Part shown: piece by piece, positions 1-7,029 of the stretch | Numbering within the stretch: position 1 is the first letter of the stretch | Layout of the letters: each line of letters starts with the position of its first letter | Source: Candidatus Neomicrothrix sp. UBA2131 | GTDB taxonomy: Bacteria; Actinomycetota; Acidimicrobiia; Acidimicrobiales; MedAcidi-G1 | Direction: 5' to 3' | DNA: 64,000 bases | Assembly: GCA_002329075.1 (NCBI GenBank) | Contig: DCXR01000074.1 | Coordinates: forward strand, 40,665 to 104,664 | Notes under the pieces: generated by a model | Told to the model about the DNA's origin: nothing | Seen by the model: the letters and a program-made list of their open reading frames with translations, nothing else | Databases searched by the model: none | Position numbers and translations under genes: made by a program

Positions 1-1
1 C

Positions 2-874
2 ATCGACGCCGGGACGCTCCCCGACGACCCGGACGAGTTGGCCGACATGGTCGACGGACAGGCGGTGTTCGGCCGCGTCACCCCACACCAGAAGCGGGCC
101 ATGGTCGAGGCACTGCAGTCGCGGGGCCATACCGTCGCCATGACCGGTGATGGCGTCAACGACGTGCTGGCCCTCAAGGACGCCGACATGGGGATCGCCA
201 TGGGGTCCGGCAGCGAGGCCACCCGGGCCGTCGCCCAACTCGTGCTCCTCGACGACCGGTTCGGCACCCTCCCCCGGGTGCTCGACGAGGGACGTCGCGT
301 CATCAACAACATCGAGCGGGTCGCCAACCTGTTCATCACCAAGGCCGCCTACGCCATCCTGCTCACCGCCCTCATCGGCCTGCTCGGGGCTCCCTTCCCG
401 TTCCTTCCCAAGCAGCTCACCCTGATCGGCACGTTCTCGATCGGGGTACCGGGTTTCTTCCTCGCCCTCGCCCCCGACACCTCGCTGGTCAGGAAGGGGT
501 TCCTGCCGCGGGTCCTGTGCTTCTCGTTGCCGACCGGGGTTGCTGCCGCCATCGCCACCTTCGTCTGCTACGAGTCCGTCCGCGCCGGCGAGGCCACCCT
601 TGCCGAGGCCCGGACGACCGCCACGATGACCCTCCTGGCGCTCGGCCTCGTCATCCTCCTGTCGATCGCCCGGCCACTCCGGCCGTGGAAGCTGGGCCTG
701 GCGCTGGCCATGGGATGCTCCTACGTGCTCGTCATGGTGCTGGAGGTAGGCCGCGACTTCTTCGAACTGGACGCTCCCCCGACCGCCGCCTGGGTGATCG
801 CCGCTACCTGTGTGGCGGTCGGGGGCGTTGCCATCGCCATGGCCCCACGGCTGGCCAACCGCCTTTTCGGCTAG
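2..874 (+). CDS. P-type cation-transporting ATPase, C-terminal part (CtpE-like)
   Basis: This is the C-terminal part of an ATP-driven cation pump of the inner membrane; the gene begins before the window and the frame is open from base 2. The Mg-binding block of the P domain, TGDGVNDVLALKDADMG, starts near base 151. It is followed by about six hydrophobic stretches (bases 330-870) that would be the C-terminal membrane helices. The stretch RVINNIERVANLF and the PFPFLPKQLTL loop resemble actinobacterial CtpE pumps, for which calcium transport has been described; this comparison is from memory. The phosphorylated Asp (DKTGT) lies outside the window, so the ion cannot be judged. The stop is 35 bases before the glutamate dehydrogenase start. 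Confidence 0.88.
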   Translation: MDAGTLPDDPDELADMVDGQAVFGRVTPHQKRAMVEALQSRGHTVAMTGDGVNDVLALKDADMGIAMGSGSEATRAVAQLVLLDDRFGTLPRVLDEGRRVINNIERVANLFITKAAYAILLTALIGLLGAPFPFLPKQLTLIGTFSIGVPGFFLALAPDTSLVRKGFLPRVLCFSLPTGVAAAIATFVCYESVRAGEATLAEARTTATMTLLALGLVILLSIARPLRPWKLGLALAMGCSYVLVMVLEVGRDFFELDAPPTAAWVIAATCVAVGGVAIAMAPRLANRLFG

Positions 875-909
875 CGTTCCGCCCGGCGAACGGCCACGAA
901 GGGGCGCAC

Positions 910-2178
910 ATGCCGGAAACCGACCAGGGACTCTTCGCCACCGCGCTGGCGCAGTTCGAGCGTGGGGCCGAGTTGGTGGGCATGCCCGCCGACCTCCGGT
1001 CGATCATCTCGCAGCCCAAGAACGAGATCATCGTCAACTTCCCCGTCCGCATGACCGACGGGAGCTTCCGGGTCTTCCGCGGCTACCGCATCCAGCACAG
1101 CAACCTGTTGGGCCCCTACAAGGGGGGCGTCCGGTTCCACCCGGCGGTCGACCTCGACGAGGTCAAGGCACTGGCCTCCTGGATGACCTGGAAGTCGGCC
1201 CTCTGCGAAATCCCGTTCGGTGGGGCCAAGGGTGGCATCTCCTTCAGCCCCCGCGACCACGACGAGGACGAGCTGGAACGCATCGTCCGCCGGTTCACCC
1301 ACAGCCTCGGCGCCAACATCGGTCCCGACCACGACATCCCGGCCCCGGACCTCGGCTCGAACGCCCAGTCGATGGTCTGGATGATGGACACCTATGCCAA
1401 CTCGACCGGCGCCACCGAGCGCCAGAACGTGAAACGGGTCGTCACCGGAAAGACGCTCGAGACCGGCGGCAGCCCCGGCCGGGACAAGGCCACCGGTCAG
1501 GGTGTGGTCTTCTGCCTGCAGCACTGGGCCGACGAGGTCGGGTTCGACCTCTCGAGTGCCACGGTCGCGATCCAGGGCTGGGGCAACGTCGGGAGCGCCA
1601 CCGGCCGCATTCTGCAGGTCCACGGGACGACGGTGACCGCCGTTGCCGACCATCAGGGCGCCGTCGCCGACGAGGACGGGATCGACGCCTTCGAGCTCAC
1701 CGACTGGGTGCGCGAGCGGGGCACCGTGAAGGGCTTTCCAAGGGCCGGCTGGATCGACAACGACGACTTCTGGTCGTCCGACGTCGACATCTTCGTTCCG
1801 GCAGCGATCGAGAACCAGGTCCGCGCCGACAACGCCCCGATGATCCGTGCAAAGGTCATCGTCGAGGCTGCCAACGGGCCGACGACCCTCGAGGCCGAGC
1901 GCCTTCTCCAGGACCGGGGCGTCGAGATCCTCCCCGACATCCTCGTGAACGCCGGAGGCGTCATCGTGTCGTACTTCGAGTGGGTGCAGAACCGCTCGGC
2001 TCAGCGCTGGTCGCTCGACGACGTCGACTACAGGTTGCGGGACGTGCTCTGGAGGGCATGCGACACCGTCGCCGAGGCGCGCAGGGACTACGAGGTCGAA
2101 TCCCGCCGGGATGCCGCCTACGCCGTGGCCCTCAGCCGCCTCCAGGCCGTGTACCAGCAGCGCGGCATCTTCCCCTGA
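910..2178 (+). CDS. gdhA: Glutamate dehydrogenase (Glu/Leu/Phe/Val dehydrogenase family)
   Basis: Cytoplasmic NAD(P)-dependent enzyme interconverting glutamate with 2-oxoglutarate and ammonia. The 422 residues match the short hexameric type. Substrate-domain blocks GPYKGGVRFHP (about residue 67) and PFGGAKGGI (about 102) are intact, and the Rossmann motif GWGNVG is at about 223. The frame stays open upstream to base 517, but the ATG at 910 follows a GAAGGGG Shine-Dalgarno run (898-904) and begins where family similarity begins. Other members of the family oxidise Leu, Phe or Val; preference for glutamate is inferred from the general pattern and not from specific residues. Confidence 0.93.
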   Translation: MPETDQGLFATALAQFERGAELVGMPADLRSIISQPKNEIIVNFPVRMTDGSFRVFRGYRIQHSNLLGPYKGGVRFHPAVDLDEVKALASWMTWKSALCEIPFGGAKGGISFSPRDHDEDELERIVRRFTHSLGANIGPDHDIPAPDLGSNAQSMVWMMDTYANSTGATERQNVKRVVTGKTLETGGSPGRDKATGQGVVFCLQHWADEVGFDLSSATVAIQGWGNVGSATGRILQVHGTTVTAVADHQGAVADEDGIDAFELTDWVRERGTVKGFPRAGWIDNDDFWSSDVDIFVPAAIENQVRADNAPMIRAKVIVEAANGPTTLEAERLLQDRGVEILPDILVNAGGVIVSYFEWVQNRSAQRWSLDDVDYRLRDVLWRACDTVAEARRDYEVESRRDAAYAVALSRLQAVYQQRGIFP

Positions 2179-2208
2179 TCCGATCCCGGGAGGTCGCCCG
2201 GGCGTTGC

Positions 2209-2214
2209 TACGGT
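2209..2214 (+). promoter_or_regulatory. Leaderless-type -10 element for the SDR pair
   Basis: TACGGT, seven bases before the ATG at 2222, with no Shine-Dalgarno sequence. This spacing recurs at many genes in the window. No convincing -35 box is visible 17 bases further upstream. Confidence 0.55.
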
Positions 2215-2221
2215 CGACCCC

Positions 2222-2875
2222 ATGGGCACCCGGACGCTTGTGTGTGGCGCCGGAGGCCTGTACGACGAACTGGTCGCCCGGCTTCGTGCACGTGGCCACC
2301 TCGTCGAGACCCTGGGTCTTTCGTCGCTGGCCGCCCGGCCCACTGCCGAAACGGCCGTGGACACCGCCGCCGCCGCACTGGGGACCGTGGACCTCCTGGT
2401 CCACGTGCTGGAGTCCCCGGGGCAGCCGATCCCCCTGGTCGACCTCTCGACCGACGACTGGGTGGCCGTCTGCGAGGATCCGATGGTGGGCGCCCTCCAC
2501 CTGCTCCAGGCCTGTCGCCCGCACCTCGGCCCCGGCAGTCGGGTCGTCCATGTGGTGCCCACCTCCGCCATGGGAGGCGCACCGGGGTTCGCCGCCACGG
2601 CGACGGCGGCCGAGGGCATCCGGGCCCTGAACAAGAGCGCTGCCCGCCAGTGGGGCACCGATGGGATCACGACCGCCGTGGTCGCCGCAGCCCCCGAACT
2701 GCTCATCGGTCCGGCGGCGAGCTCGTCGGGTGGTGCCCTCTCCGGCCCGGCACTCGGACGCACCGGCGGGGCGGAGGACCTGGCCGGGATCATCGACACC
2801 CTGGCCTCACCCGACGCCGCCTTCACGAGCGGGTCGACGATCGTTGCCGATGGCGGCACCTGGATGGCGCCGTGA
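2222..2875 (+). CDS. Degenerate short-chain dehydrogenase/reductase lacking catalytic Tyr and Lys
   Basis: This protein of 217 residues has an SDR fold pattern throughout: the N-terminal beta-strand LVCGAGG, the serine-region strand VHVVPTSAMGG, and a C-terminal STIVADGGTWM end. The catalytic YxxxK is gone. Aligning the ARQWG block with other SDRs puts Thr126 at the Tyr position and Ala130 at the Lys position. The glycine-rich nucleotide motif is also altered (GAGGLYDEL instead of GxxxGIG). Its stop overlaps the start of a canonical SDR (GTGA), so the two are translationally coupled. It may be a non-catalytic partner in a heteromeric dehydrogenase; an enzyme with another mechanism cannot be excluded. 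Start chosen at the ATG with a -10 element seven bases upstream. Confidence 0.8.
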   Translation: MGTRTLVCGAGGLYDELVARLRARGHLVETLGLSSLAARPTAETAVDTAAAALGTVDLLVHVLESPGQPIPLVDLSTDDWVAVCEDPMVGALHLLQACRPHLGPGSRVVHVVPTSAMGGAPGFAATATAAEGIRALNKSAARQWGTDGITTAVVAAAPELLIGPAASSSGGALSGPALGRTGGAEDLAGIIDTLASPDAAFTSGSTIVADGGTWMAP

Positions 2876-3648
2876 GCAAGGACCTCGATGCGGGACTGCT
2901 CGGGGGCCGGGTGGCGCTGATCACGGGCGGCGGCGCCGGCATCGGCCTCGGAATCGCCACGGCGATGGCGAGGGAGGGTGCTGCAGTGGTGCTCGCCGCC
3001 CGCCGGATCGAGAACGGCGAGCCGGCCGCCGAGGCGCTCCGGGACGCCGGGCACCGGGCGCTCTGCGTGCGCTGCGACGTCACCAGCCGGATCGACCTGG
3101 AATCCGCCGTGGCCGCCACGATCGACGGGTTCGGCCACCTGGACTGCTTCGTCCACAACGCCGTCGGTGGCAGCGTCGCCCCGGGCCCGATCGAAGGGAT
3201 GGACGACGGCTGGCCAGGCCTGCTCGCCACGACGGTGAGGGCCTCGTTCGACGCCGCCCAGGTGGCGCACCCACACCTCGCCGCCGCCGGGGGCTCGTTT
3301 CTCCTACTGACCTCGGCGGCGGGCATGGAGGGCAGCGCCAGCCTGCCCGCCTACGCCATGGTCAAGGCGTCACAGCGGGCGCTTGCGAAGAGCCTCTCCC
3401 AGGAGTGGGGGCCGGCAGGGATCCGCGTGAACTGCATCGCCCCCGTCGCCCGTACGCCGGCCATGGATCGCGCCTACAGGGCCAACCCGGACCTCGAGGA
3501 GCGACTGCTGGAACGGACGCCGCTTCGACGGATCGGTGACCCGACCGATGACATCGGACCGGTGGCGGTGTTCCTCACCAGCGACCTGGCCCGGTTCGTG
3601 ACCGGCCAGACGATCGTGGCAGACGGTGGGGGGTTCCTGGGGCTCTGA
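2872..3648 (+). CDS. Short-chain dehydrogenase/reductase (SDR) family oxidoreductase
   Basis: A canonical SDR of 258 residues that should use NAD(P)H on an alcohol or ketone, possibly a 3-hydroxyacyl thioester. It has the nucleotide motif TGGGAGIGLG (about residues 18-27), the HNAVGG strand (NNAG equivalent), catalytic Ser in LLLTSAAG, and Tyr161/Lys165 in YAMVK. The end, GQTIVADGGG, is typical. The GTG start overlaps the stop of the preceding degenerate SDR, so equal synthesis of both subunits is likely. Substrate cannot be read from the sequence; there is no CoA-ligase or thiolase gene next to it. Confidence 0.9.
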   Translation: MSKDLDAGLLGGRVALITGGGAGIGLGIATAMAREGAAVVLAARRIENGEPAAEALRDAGHRALCVRCDVTSRIDLESAVAATIDGFGHLDCFVHNAVGGSVAPGPIEGMDDGWPGLLATTVRASFDAAQVAHPHLAAAGGSFLLLTSAAGMEGSASLPAYAMVKASQRALAKSLSQEWGPAGIRVNCIAPVARTPAMDRAYRANPDLEERLLERTPLRRIGDPTDDIGPVAVFLTSDLARFVTGQTIVADGGGFLGL

Positions 3649-3662
3649 GCCCGGGTGGAGCC

Positions 3663-4028
3663 TCAGTTCGCCCGGGCGAGTGCGGCGGCGGCCCGTTGGG
3701 CGGCCACCTGACGACGACCAATGATGGGCGTGGTCGGGGCGAAGCCGGCGGTGGCGCGCTCGGACTCGGATTCGCCACCCCAGTAGCCCAACTCGCGGTT
3801 CTGGCGGGCGTAGTTCTTGCAGGAACCGGCGACGGGGCAGGCATCGCACAGTTGGTTGGCCTTGGCCTCCCGTCGGACCCGGGCCTCGGGGCGTTCGGCG
3901 AAGGGGGCGAAGAACAGGTCGCTCTCCCCATGGCAGGCGGCGGCGTCGACCCAGGTCATCCGGTCGTCCGCCAGCAGGATCGCTGCTGCCACGGTCAGGT
4001 CATCGATGCGGGTAGCCAGGTCGGTCAT
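3663..4028 (-). CDS. WhiB-family iron-sulfur transcriptional regulator
   Basis: Wbl proteins bind a 4Fe-4S cluster and act with the primary sigma factor on redox- or development-linked promoters; the family is confined to Actinobacteria and their phages. The four cluster cysteines are Cys32, Cys61, Cys64 and Cys70 (C-x28-C-x2-C-x5-C), followed by the family turn GYWGG (81-85). The 121-residue length and the basic-Ala tail (GRRQVAAQRAAAA) are typical. A GAGGAG Shine-Dalgarno precedes the ATG. It is convergent with the SDR pair and divergent from the hotdog hydratase, sharing the AT-rich region near 4130-4165. Which Wbl subclass this is cannot be settled by eye. Confidence 0.95.
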   Translation of the reverse strand: MTDLATRIDDLTVAAAILLADDRMTWVDAAACHGESDLFFAPFAERPEARVRREAKANQLCDACPVAGSCKNYARQNRELGYWGGESESERATAGFAPTTPIIGRRQVAAQRAAAALARAN

Positions 4029-4110
4029 CGTGGGATCTCCTCGTCTGTCTCGATGGAGGCGGCCCCTCTGCCGTCCCCCTCATCCACGGCACGCGAACGT
4101 ACGCCCTTCT

Positions 4111-4155
4111 GTGACGCCGGTACAGGGATTCGCGATAATTGATAGAGAACCTATC
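4111..4155 (+). promoter_or_regulatory. AT-rich promoter/operator between whiB and the hydratase
   Basis: GTGACG (4111-4116) and GATAAT (4134-4139) are separated by 17 bases and read toward the hydratase. Immediately downstream is an inverted repeat, GATAG-AGAAC-CTATC (4141-4155), a plausible operator. The nine bases GATAGAGAA (4141-4149) recur inside the ATP synthase promoter at 59473-59481. Elements for whiB on the other strand were not resolved. Confidence 0.5.
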
Positions 4156-4265
4156 TATCTCTTCTGGTGATTGATGAGTCGGTGTCACATGCCTCCCCAC
4201 GATTACTCCTCGGTAGTAACCACGAACAGTCGGCCCATGGCGGCGCTCGGCCACGACGGAGTGCC

Positions 4266-5285
4266 ATGCTCTCCCCGATGAGCACGCCCGACCCGGCCAG
4301 CGACCCGGGCCCCTACTTCGACGACCTCTCGCTGGGACAGTTGCTCGACCCCGCTCCCGCCGTCACGATCGACGAGGGTGAGGCCGCCGTCTACCAGGCC
4401 ATCTGCGGCGACCCCCTCGCCCTCACCCTGAGCGCACCGCTTGCGGAGGCCGTGACCGGAGCCCCCGGACGCCTGGCCAACCCGGCGCTCGTCATGCACG
4501 TCTCGATCGGCCAGAGCACGGTCGCCACCCAACGGGTCATCGCCAACCTCTTCTACCGGGGCGTGGCACTGAGCGAGACCATCCGACTCGGCGAGACCCT
4601 GCACACCACGGTCGAGGTCCGAGGGCTGCGCGAGACCACCCGTCGCGACGACCGCCCGCCCCGGGGACTCGCACTGCTAGGCATCCGCACCGTCCGGGTC
4701 GACGACGGCGCCCCGGTCGTCGACTACGAGCGCTGCGCCATGCTGAGGTTCCGCGATGAGGCTGCCGAAACCGGCCACGCAGACGACCTCGGCGGCGCAG
4801 ATCCCGAGGTCGACCTGGCCGCATGGACAGAACGCATACCACCGGGTTGGGACCCCTCGCCGTTGGCCGATGCCGCCGACCGGGACTGGGCCGTCGGCGA
4901 GACCCGGGCCGACCTGATGCGCGACACCGTAACGGCCGCCCCCGAGTTGGCCAGGCTCAGCCAGAACCTGGCGCCGGTGCACCGCGACGCCGCCGCCAAC
5001 GAGGGCGGCCGACGACTCGTCTACGGCGGCCACACCATCGGACTGGCCCAGGCCTCCCTGGCGCGCCGCATGCCCGGCACCGCCACGGTGCTTGGCTGGC
5101 AGTCCTGCGACCACCCCGGACCCGTGTTCGAGGACGACGTGCTGTCGTGTCGCCACACGCTGCTCGACGAACAGGCGGTCGCCGGAGGTCGCCTGCGGGC
5201 CGTCCGCACCGAGGTGTCAGCCGAACGGGACGGTGAAGACGTCGGCCCGGTCCTCGACTGGCGGCTCGTGACGTGGGGTGCCTGA
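4266..5285 (+). CDS. meh: MaoC-like double-hotdog hydratase, probable mesaconyl-C4-CoA hydratase
   Basis: A 339-residue protein built of two hotdog halves. The N-terminal half carries AICGDPLALTLSAP, and the C-terminal half carries LAPVHRDAA (hydratase-2 type His) and the block LVYGGHTIGLAQ followed by VLGWQSCDHPGPVFEDD. By recall these blocks match mesaconyl-CoA hydratases that convert mesaconyl-C4-CoA to citramalyl-CoA in the 3-hydroxypropionate bicycle, and related FAS1-type dehydratases. The neighbour ending 4 bases away on the other strand resembles mesaconyl-CoA C1-C4 transferase, the enzyme that makes this substrate, which supports the call. The start could also be the ATG at 4278. Confidence 0.72.
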   Translation: MLSPMSTPDPASDPGPYFDDLSLGQLLDPAPAVTIDEGEAAVYQAICGDPLALTLSAPLAEAVTGAPGRLANPALVMHVSIGQSTVATQRVIANLFYRGVALSETIRLGETLHTTVEVRGLRETTRRDDRPPRGLALLGIRTVRVDDGAPVVDYERCAMLRFRDEAAETGHADDLGGADPEVDLAAWTERIPPGWDPSPLADAADRDWAVGETRADLMRDTVTAAPELARLSQNLAPVHRDAAANEGGRRLVYGGHTIGLAQASLARRMPGTATVLGWQSCDHPGPVFEDDVLSCRHTLLDEQAVAGGRLRAVRTEVSAERDGEDVGPVLDWRLVTWGA

Positions 5286-5289
5286 CCCG

Positions 5290-6489
5290 CTAGGTCGCGA
5301 CGACTCCGCGCTCTACCAGTGAGCCGATCTCGGTGGCACCGAGGCCGAGGTCGTCGGCGAGCACCTGCTCGGTGTGCTCGCCCAGCCGTGGCGCCGTTGC
5401 CGCACCCCGTCCCTCGACCCCGGCGAACGCCAGCGGCGAACCGCACACCAGGTGGCGGCCCACGCCGGGCTGGTCGAGGTCGGCGAACAGCGGGTTGACC
5501 GTCGAGCACCTCTGGTCCTCGTCTACCATTTCGATGAAGGTCCGGTAGGGACCCCAGCACACGCCCTCGGCATCGAGACCGGAGGCGACCTCAGCGAGCG
5601 TGCGTGCGGCGAACCATGGCCCGAACAGGCCGCCGAGCCGGTCGCGGGCGAGGTAGCGCTCTCCCTCGTCGGCGAAGTCGACGCCCAACTCGTCGGCCAA
5701 CGCCTCCACGGCATCGGTCGTACCCGTGGCCGACTGGAGGCCCCGCCACTGCTTCGGACTGATCGCCACGACCATGACCCGGCGGCCGTCCCCGGTCGGG
5801 AAGTCTGAGCCGTAGGCGCCGTAGAGGTCGTTGCCGATGGCCTCCCGCTGCGTACCGAGCAACTGGGCCTCGGCCAGGGAGCCGAGCATGGAGACCGTCG
5901 CCAGCGCCACATCGGACAGGGCAAGGGTCACGAGGTCGCCTACTCCCTCGAGGATCCGTCGCCGGTCGGCGGCGAGGAGGCCCACGGCGGCCATCTGCCC
6001 GCACACCAGGTCCCATGCCGGTACCACGTTGTTGACGGGCCGGGGGTCGTCGGCATGTCCCGTGGCCGACGGGTAGCCCACGGCGCAGTTCACCGTGTAG
6101 TCGACAGCGGTGGTGCCGTCGTGGTTGCCGGTGATGGCGACCATCACCAGGCCGTCTCCGCGCTGACGCAGCGATTCGTACGACAGCCATCCGACGGCCG
6201 GGAAGTTGGTGAGGAAGTTGCCGGCCCGTCCGACCAACTCGGCGACCAGGTCCTGTGCCTCGGGGTCCCCGAGGTCGACCGCCAGCGAGCGCTTGCCCTT
6301 GTTGAGTCCGTTCCAGTAGAGGCTGGCGCCGTCGGGGGTGAGCGGCCAGCGCCGGTGGTCGATGCCGCCGCCGATGCGGTCGAAGCGGATGACATCGGCC
6401 CCCAGTTGGGCCAGCGTCATGCCACCCGACGGTGCGGCGACGAAGGCGGAGCCCTCGACGACCGTCAGGCCCTCGAGCGGAAGCGACAC
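5290..6489 (-). CDS. mct: CaiB/BaiF family CoA transferase, probable mesaconyl-CoA C1-C4 transferase (2-methylfumaryl-CoA isomerase)
   Basis: Class III CoA transferase of 399 residues. The opening VVEGSAFVAAPSGGMTLAQL, then DVIRFDRIGGGIDHRRWP and GLNKGKRSLAVDL, matches my memory of 2-methylfumaryl-CoA isomerases (Mct), which move CoA between the C1 and C4 carboxyls of mesaconate within one molecule. The covalent-intermediate Asp of the family should be in the VVPAWDLVCG segment. The GTG start is 5 bases after the stop of the selenocysteine peroxiredoxin, so the two are probably one transcript. The gene runs tail to tail with the Meh-like hydratase. A general formyl-CoA or succinyl-CoA transferase is the alternative. 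Confidence 0.75.
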   Translation of the reverse strand: MSLPLEGLTVVEGSAFVAAPSGGMTLAQLGADVIRFDRIGGGIDHRRWPLTPDGASLYWNGLNKGKRSLAVDLGDPEAQDLVAELVGRAGNFLTNFPAVGWLSYESLRQRGDGLVMVAITGNHDGTTAVDYTVNCAVGYPSATGHADDPRPVNNVVPAWDLVCGQMAAVGLLAADRRRILEGVGDLVTLALSDVALATVSMLGSLAEAQLLGTQREAIGNDLYGAYGSDFPTGDGRRVMVVAISPKQWRGLQSATGTTDAVEALADELGVDFADEGERYLARDRLGGLFGPWFAARTLAEVASGLDAEGVCWGPYRTFIEMVDEDQRCSTVNPLFADLDQPGVGRHLVCGSPLAFAGVEGRGAATAPRLGEHTEQVLADDLGLGATEIGSLVERGVVAT

Positions 6490-6494
6490 GCTCT

Positions 6495-6962
6495 CTAACT
6501 CAGCGTGGCTATGTCGGCCAGCAGGTCGGCGGCGTGCTCGTCGAGCGTCGTCGAGGCGTTGAGGTCGTAGGCCCTGGCGATGGTGCCGTCGGGGCCGATC
6601 AGGTAGGAGATGCGCAGCGGGAAGGCTGCGAGTCCCCCGTCTTCCGGCCGTAGCACCTCGTAGGCCTCGCCCATCGTCCGGTCCGGGTCGGCCAGCAGGG
6701 CGTACGGGAACTGCTCGCTCTCGGCGAAGGCCTTCTGCTCCTCGACGGTGTCGAAGCTGGCGCCGACGATCACGGCGTTGGCGCCGGTGAACTCGGGGGC
6801 TCGATCACGGAGCCCCCCTCCTTCGATCGTTCAACCGGGGGTGCTGGCCTTGGGGTACCACCACAGGGCCACCCACCTGCCGGCCAGGTCGTCGAGGGTG
6901 ACGGTGTTGCCGTCCTGGTCGGGCACCGAGAATGCCGGCGCCGCGGTTCCTGCTTCGAGCAT
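6495..6962 (-). CDS. Selenocysteine-containing peroxiredoxin (BCP/AhpC-TSA family), in-frame TGA read as Sec
   Basis: Thiol/selenol peroxidase that would reduce hydroperoxides. A naive reading gives only a 92-residue fragment starting at 6773, but the same frame is open back to an ATG at 6960-6962 behind a GAAAGGA Shine-Dalgarno, apart from one TGA at 6831-6833. That TGA is codon 44 and falls exactly at the peroxidatic position of the family motif: YPKASTPG-U-TIEGGGLRD, compared with PGCT in ordinary BCPs. Read through, the protein is 155 residues, the normal BCP length, with similarity on both sides (DLAGRWVALWWYPK before; GASFDTVEEQKAFAE after). It contains no cysteine at all, so it would be a one-Sec enzyme using an external reductant. 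A SECIS-like hairpin follows. The SelB/SelA/SelC genes are not in the window. Confidence 0.88.
6795..6833 (-). promoter_or_regulatory. Bacterial SECIS-like element following the Sec codon
   Basis: On the coding (minus) strand the UGA (6833-6831) is followed after 13 bases by a perfect 8-bp stem, GGGGGCTC pairing with GAGCCCCC (6817-6810 and 6802-6795), closing a 7-base loop CGTGATC. Known bacterial SECIS hairpins lie within the coding region just downstream of UGA and have a G in the first two loop bases; both hold here (second loop base is G), with 21 bases from UGA to the loop. The hairpin also encodes the GGLRDRAPE residues. Confidence 0.8.
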
Positions 6963-7029
6963 CGTGGTCCTTTCAGGTCCGGGGGTCGATCGATGACGAC
7001 CCTAGTTGGCGGCCGCGAGGATGGCCCGA

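Noticed and set aside
871..3276. 801-codon open frame on the minus strand across glutamate dehydrogenase and the SDR genes
   Set aside because: Composition is that of a GC-rich shadow frame; the plus-strand genes have clear family motifs throughout.
6831..6833. TGA as a simple nonsense mutation or sequencing error in a peroxiredoxin pseudogene
   Set aside because: The stop is exactly at the catalytic residue, the frame is otherwise intact on both sides and a SECIS-like hairpin follows. Chance placement is unlikely, although genome-level selenocysteine genes must still be confirmed.
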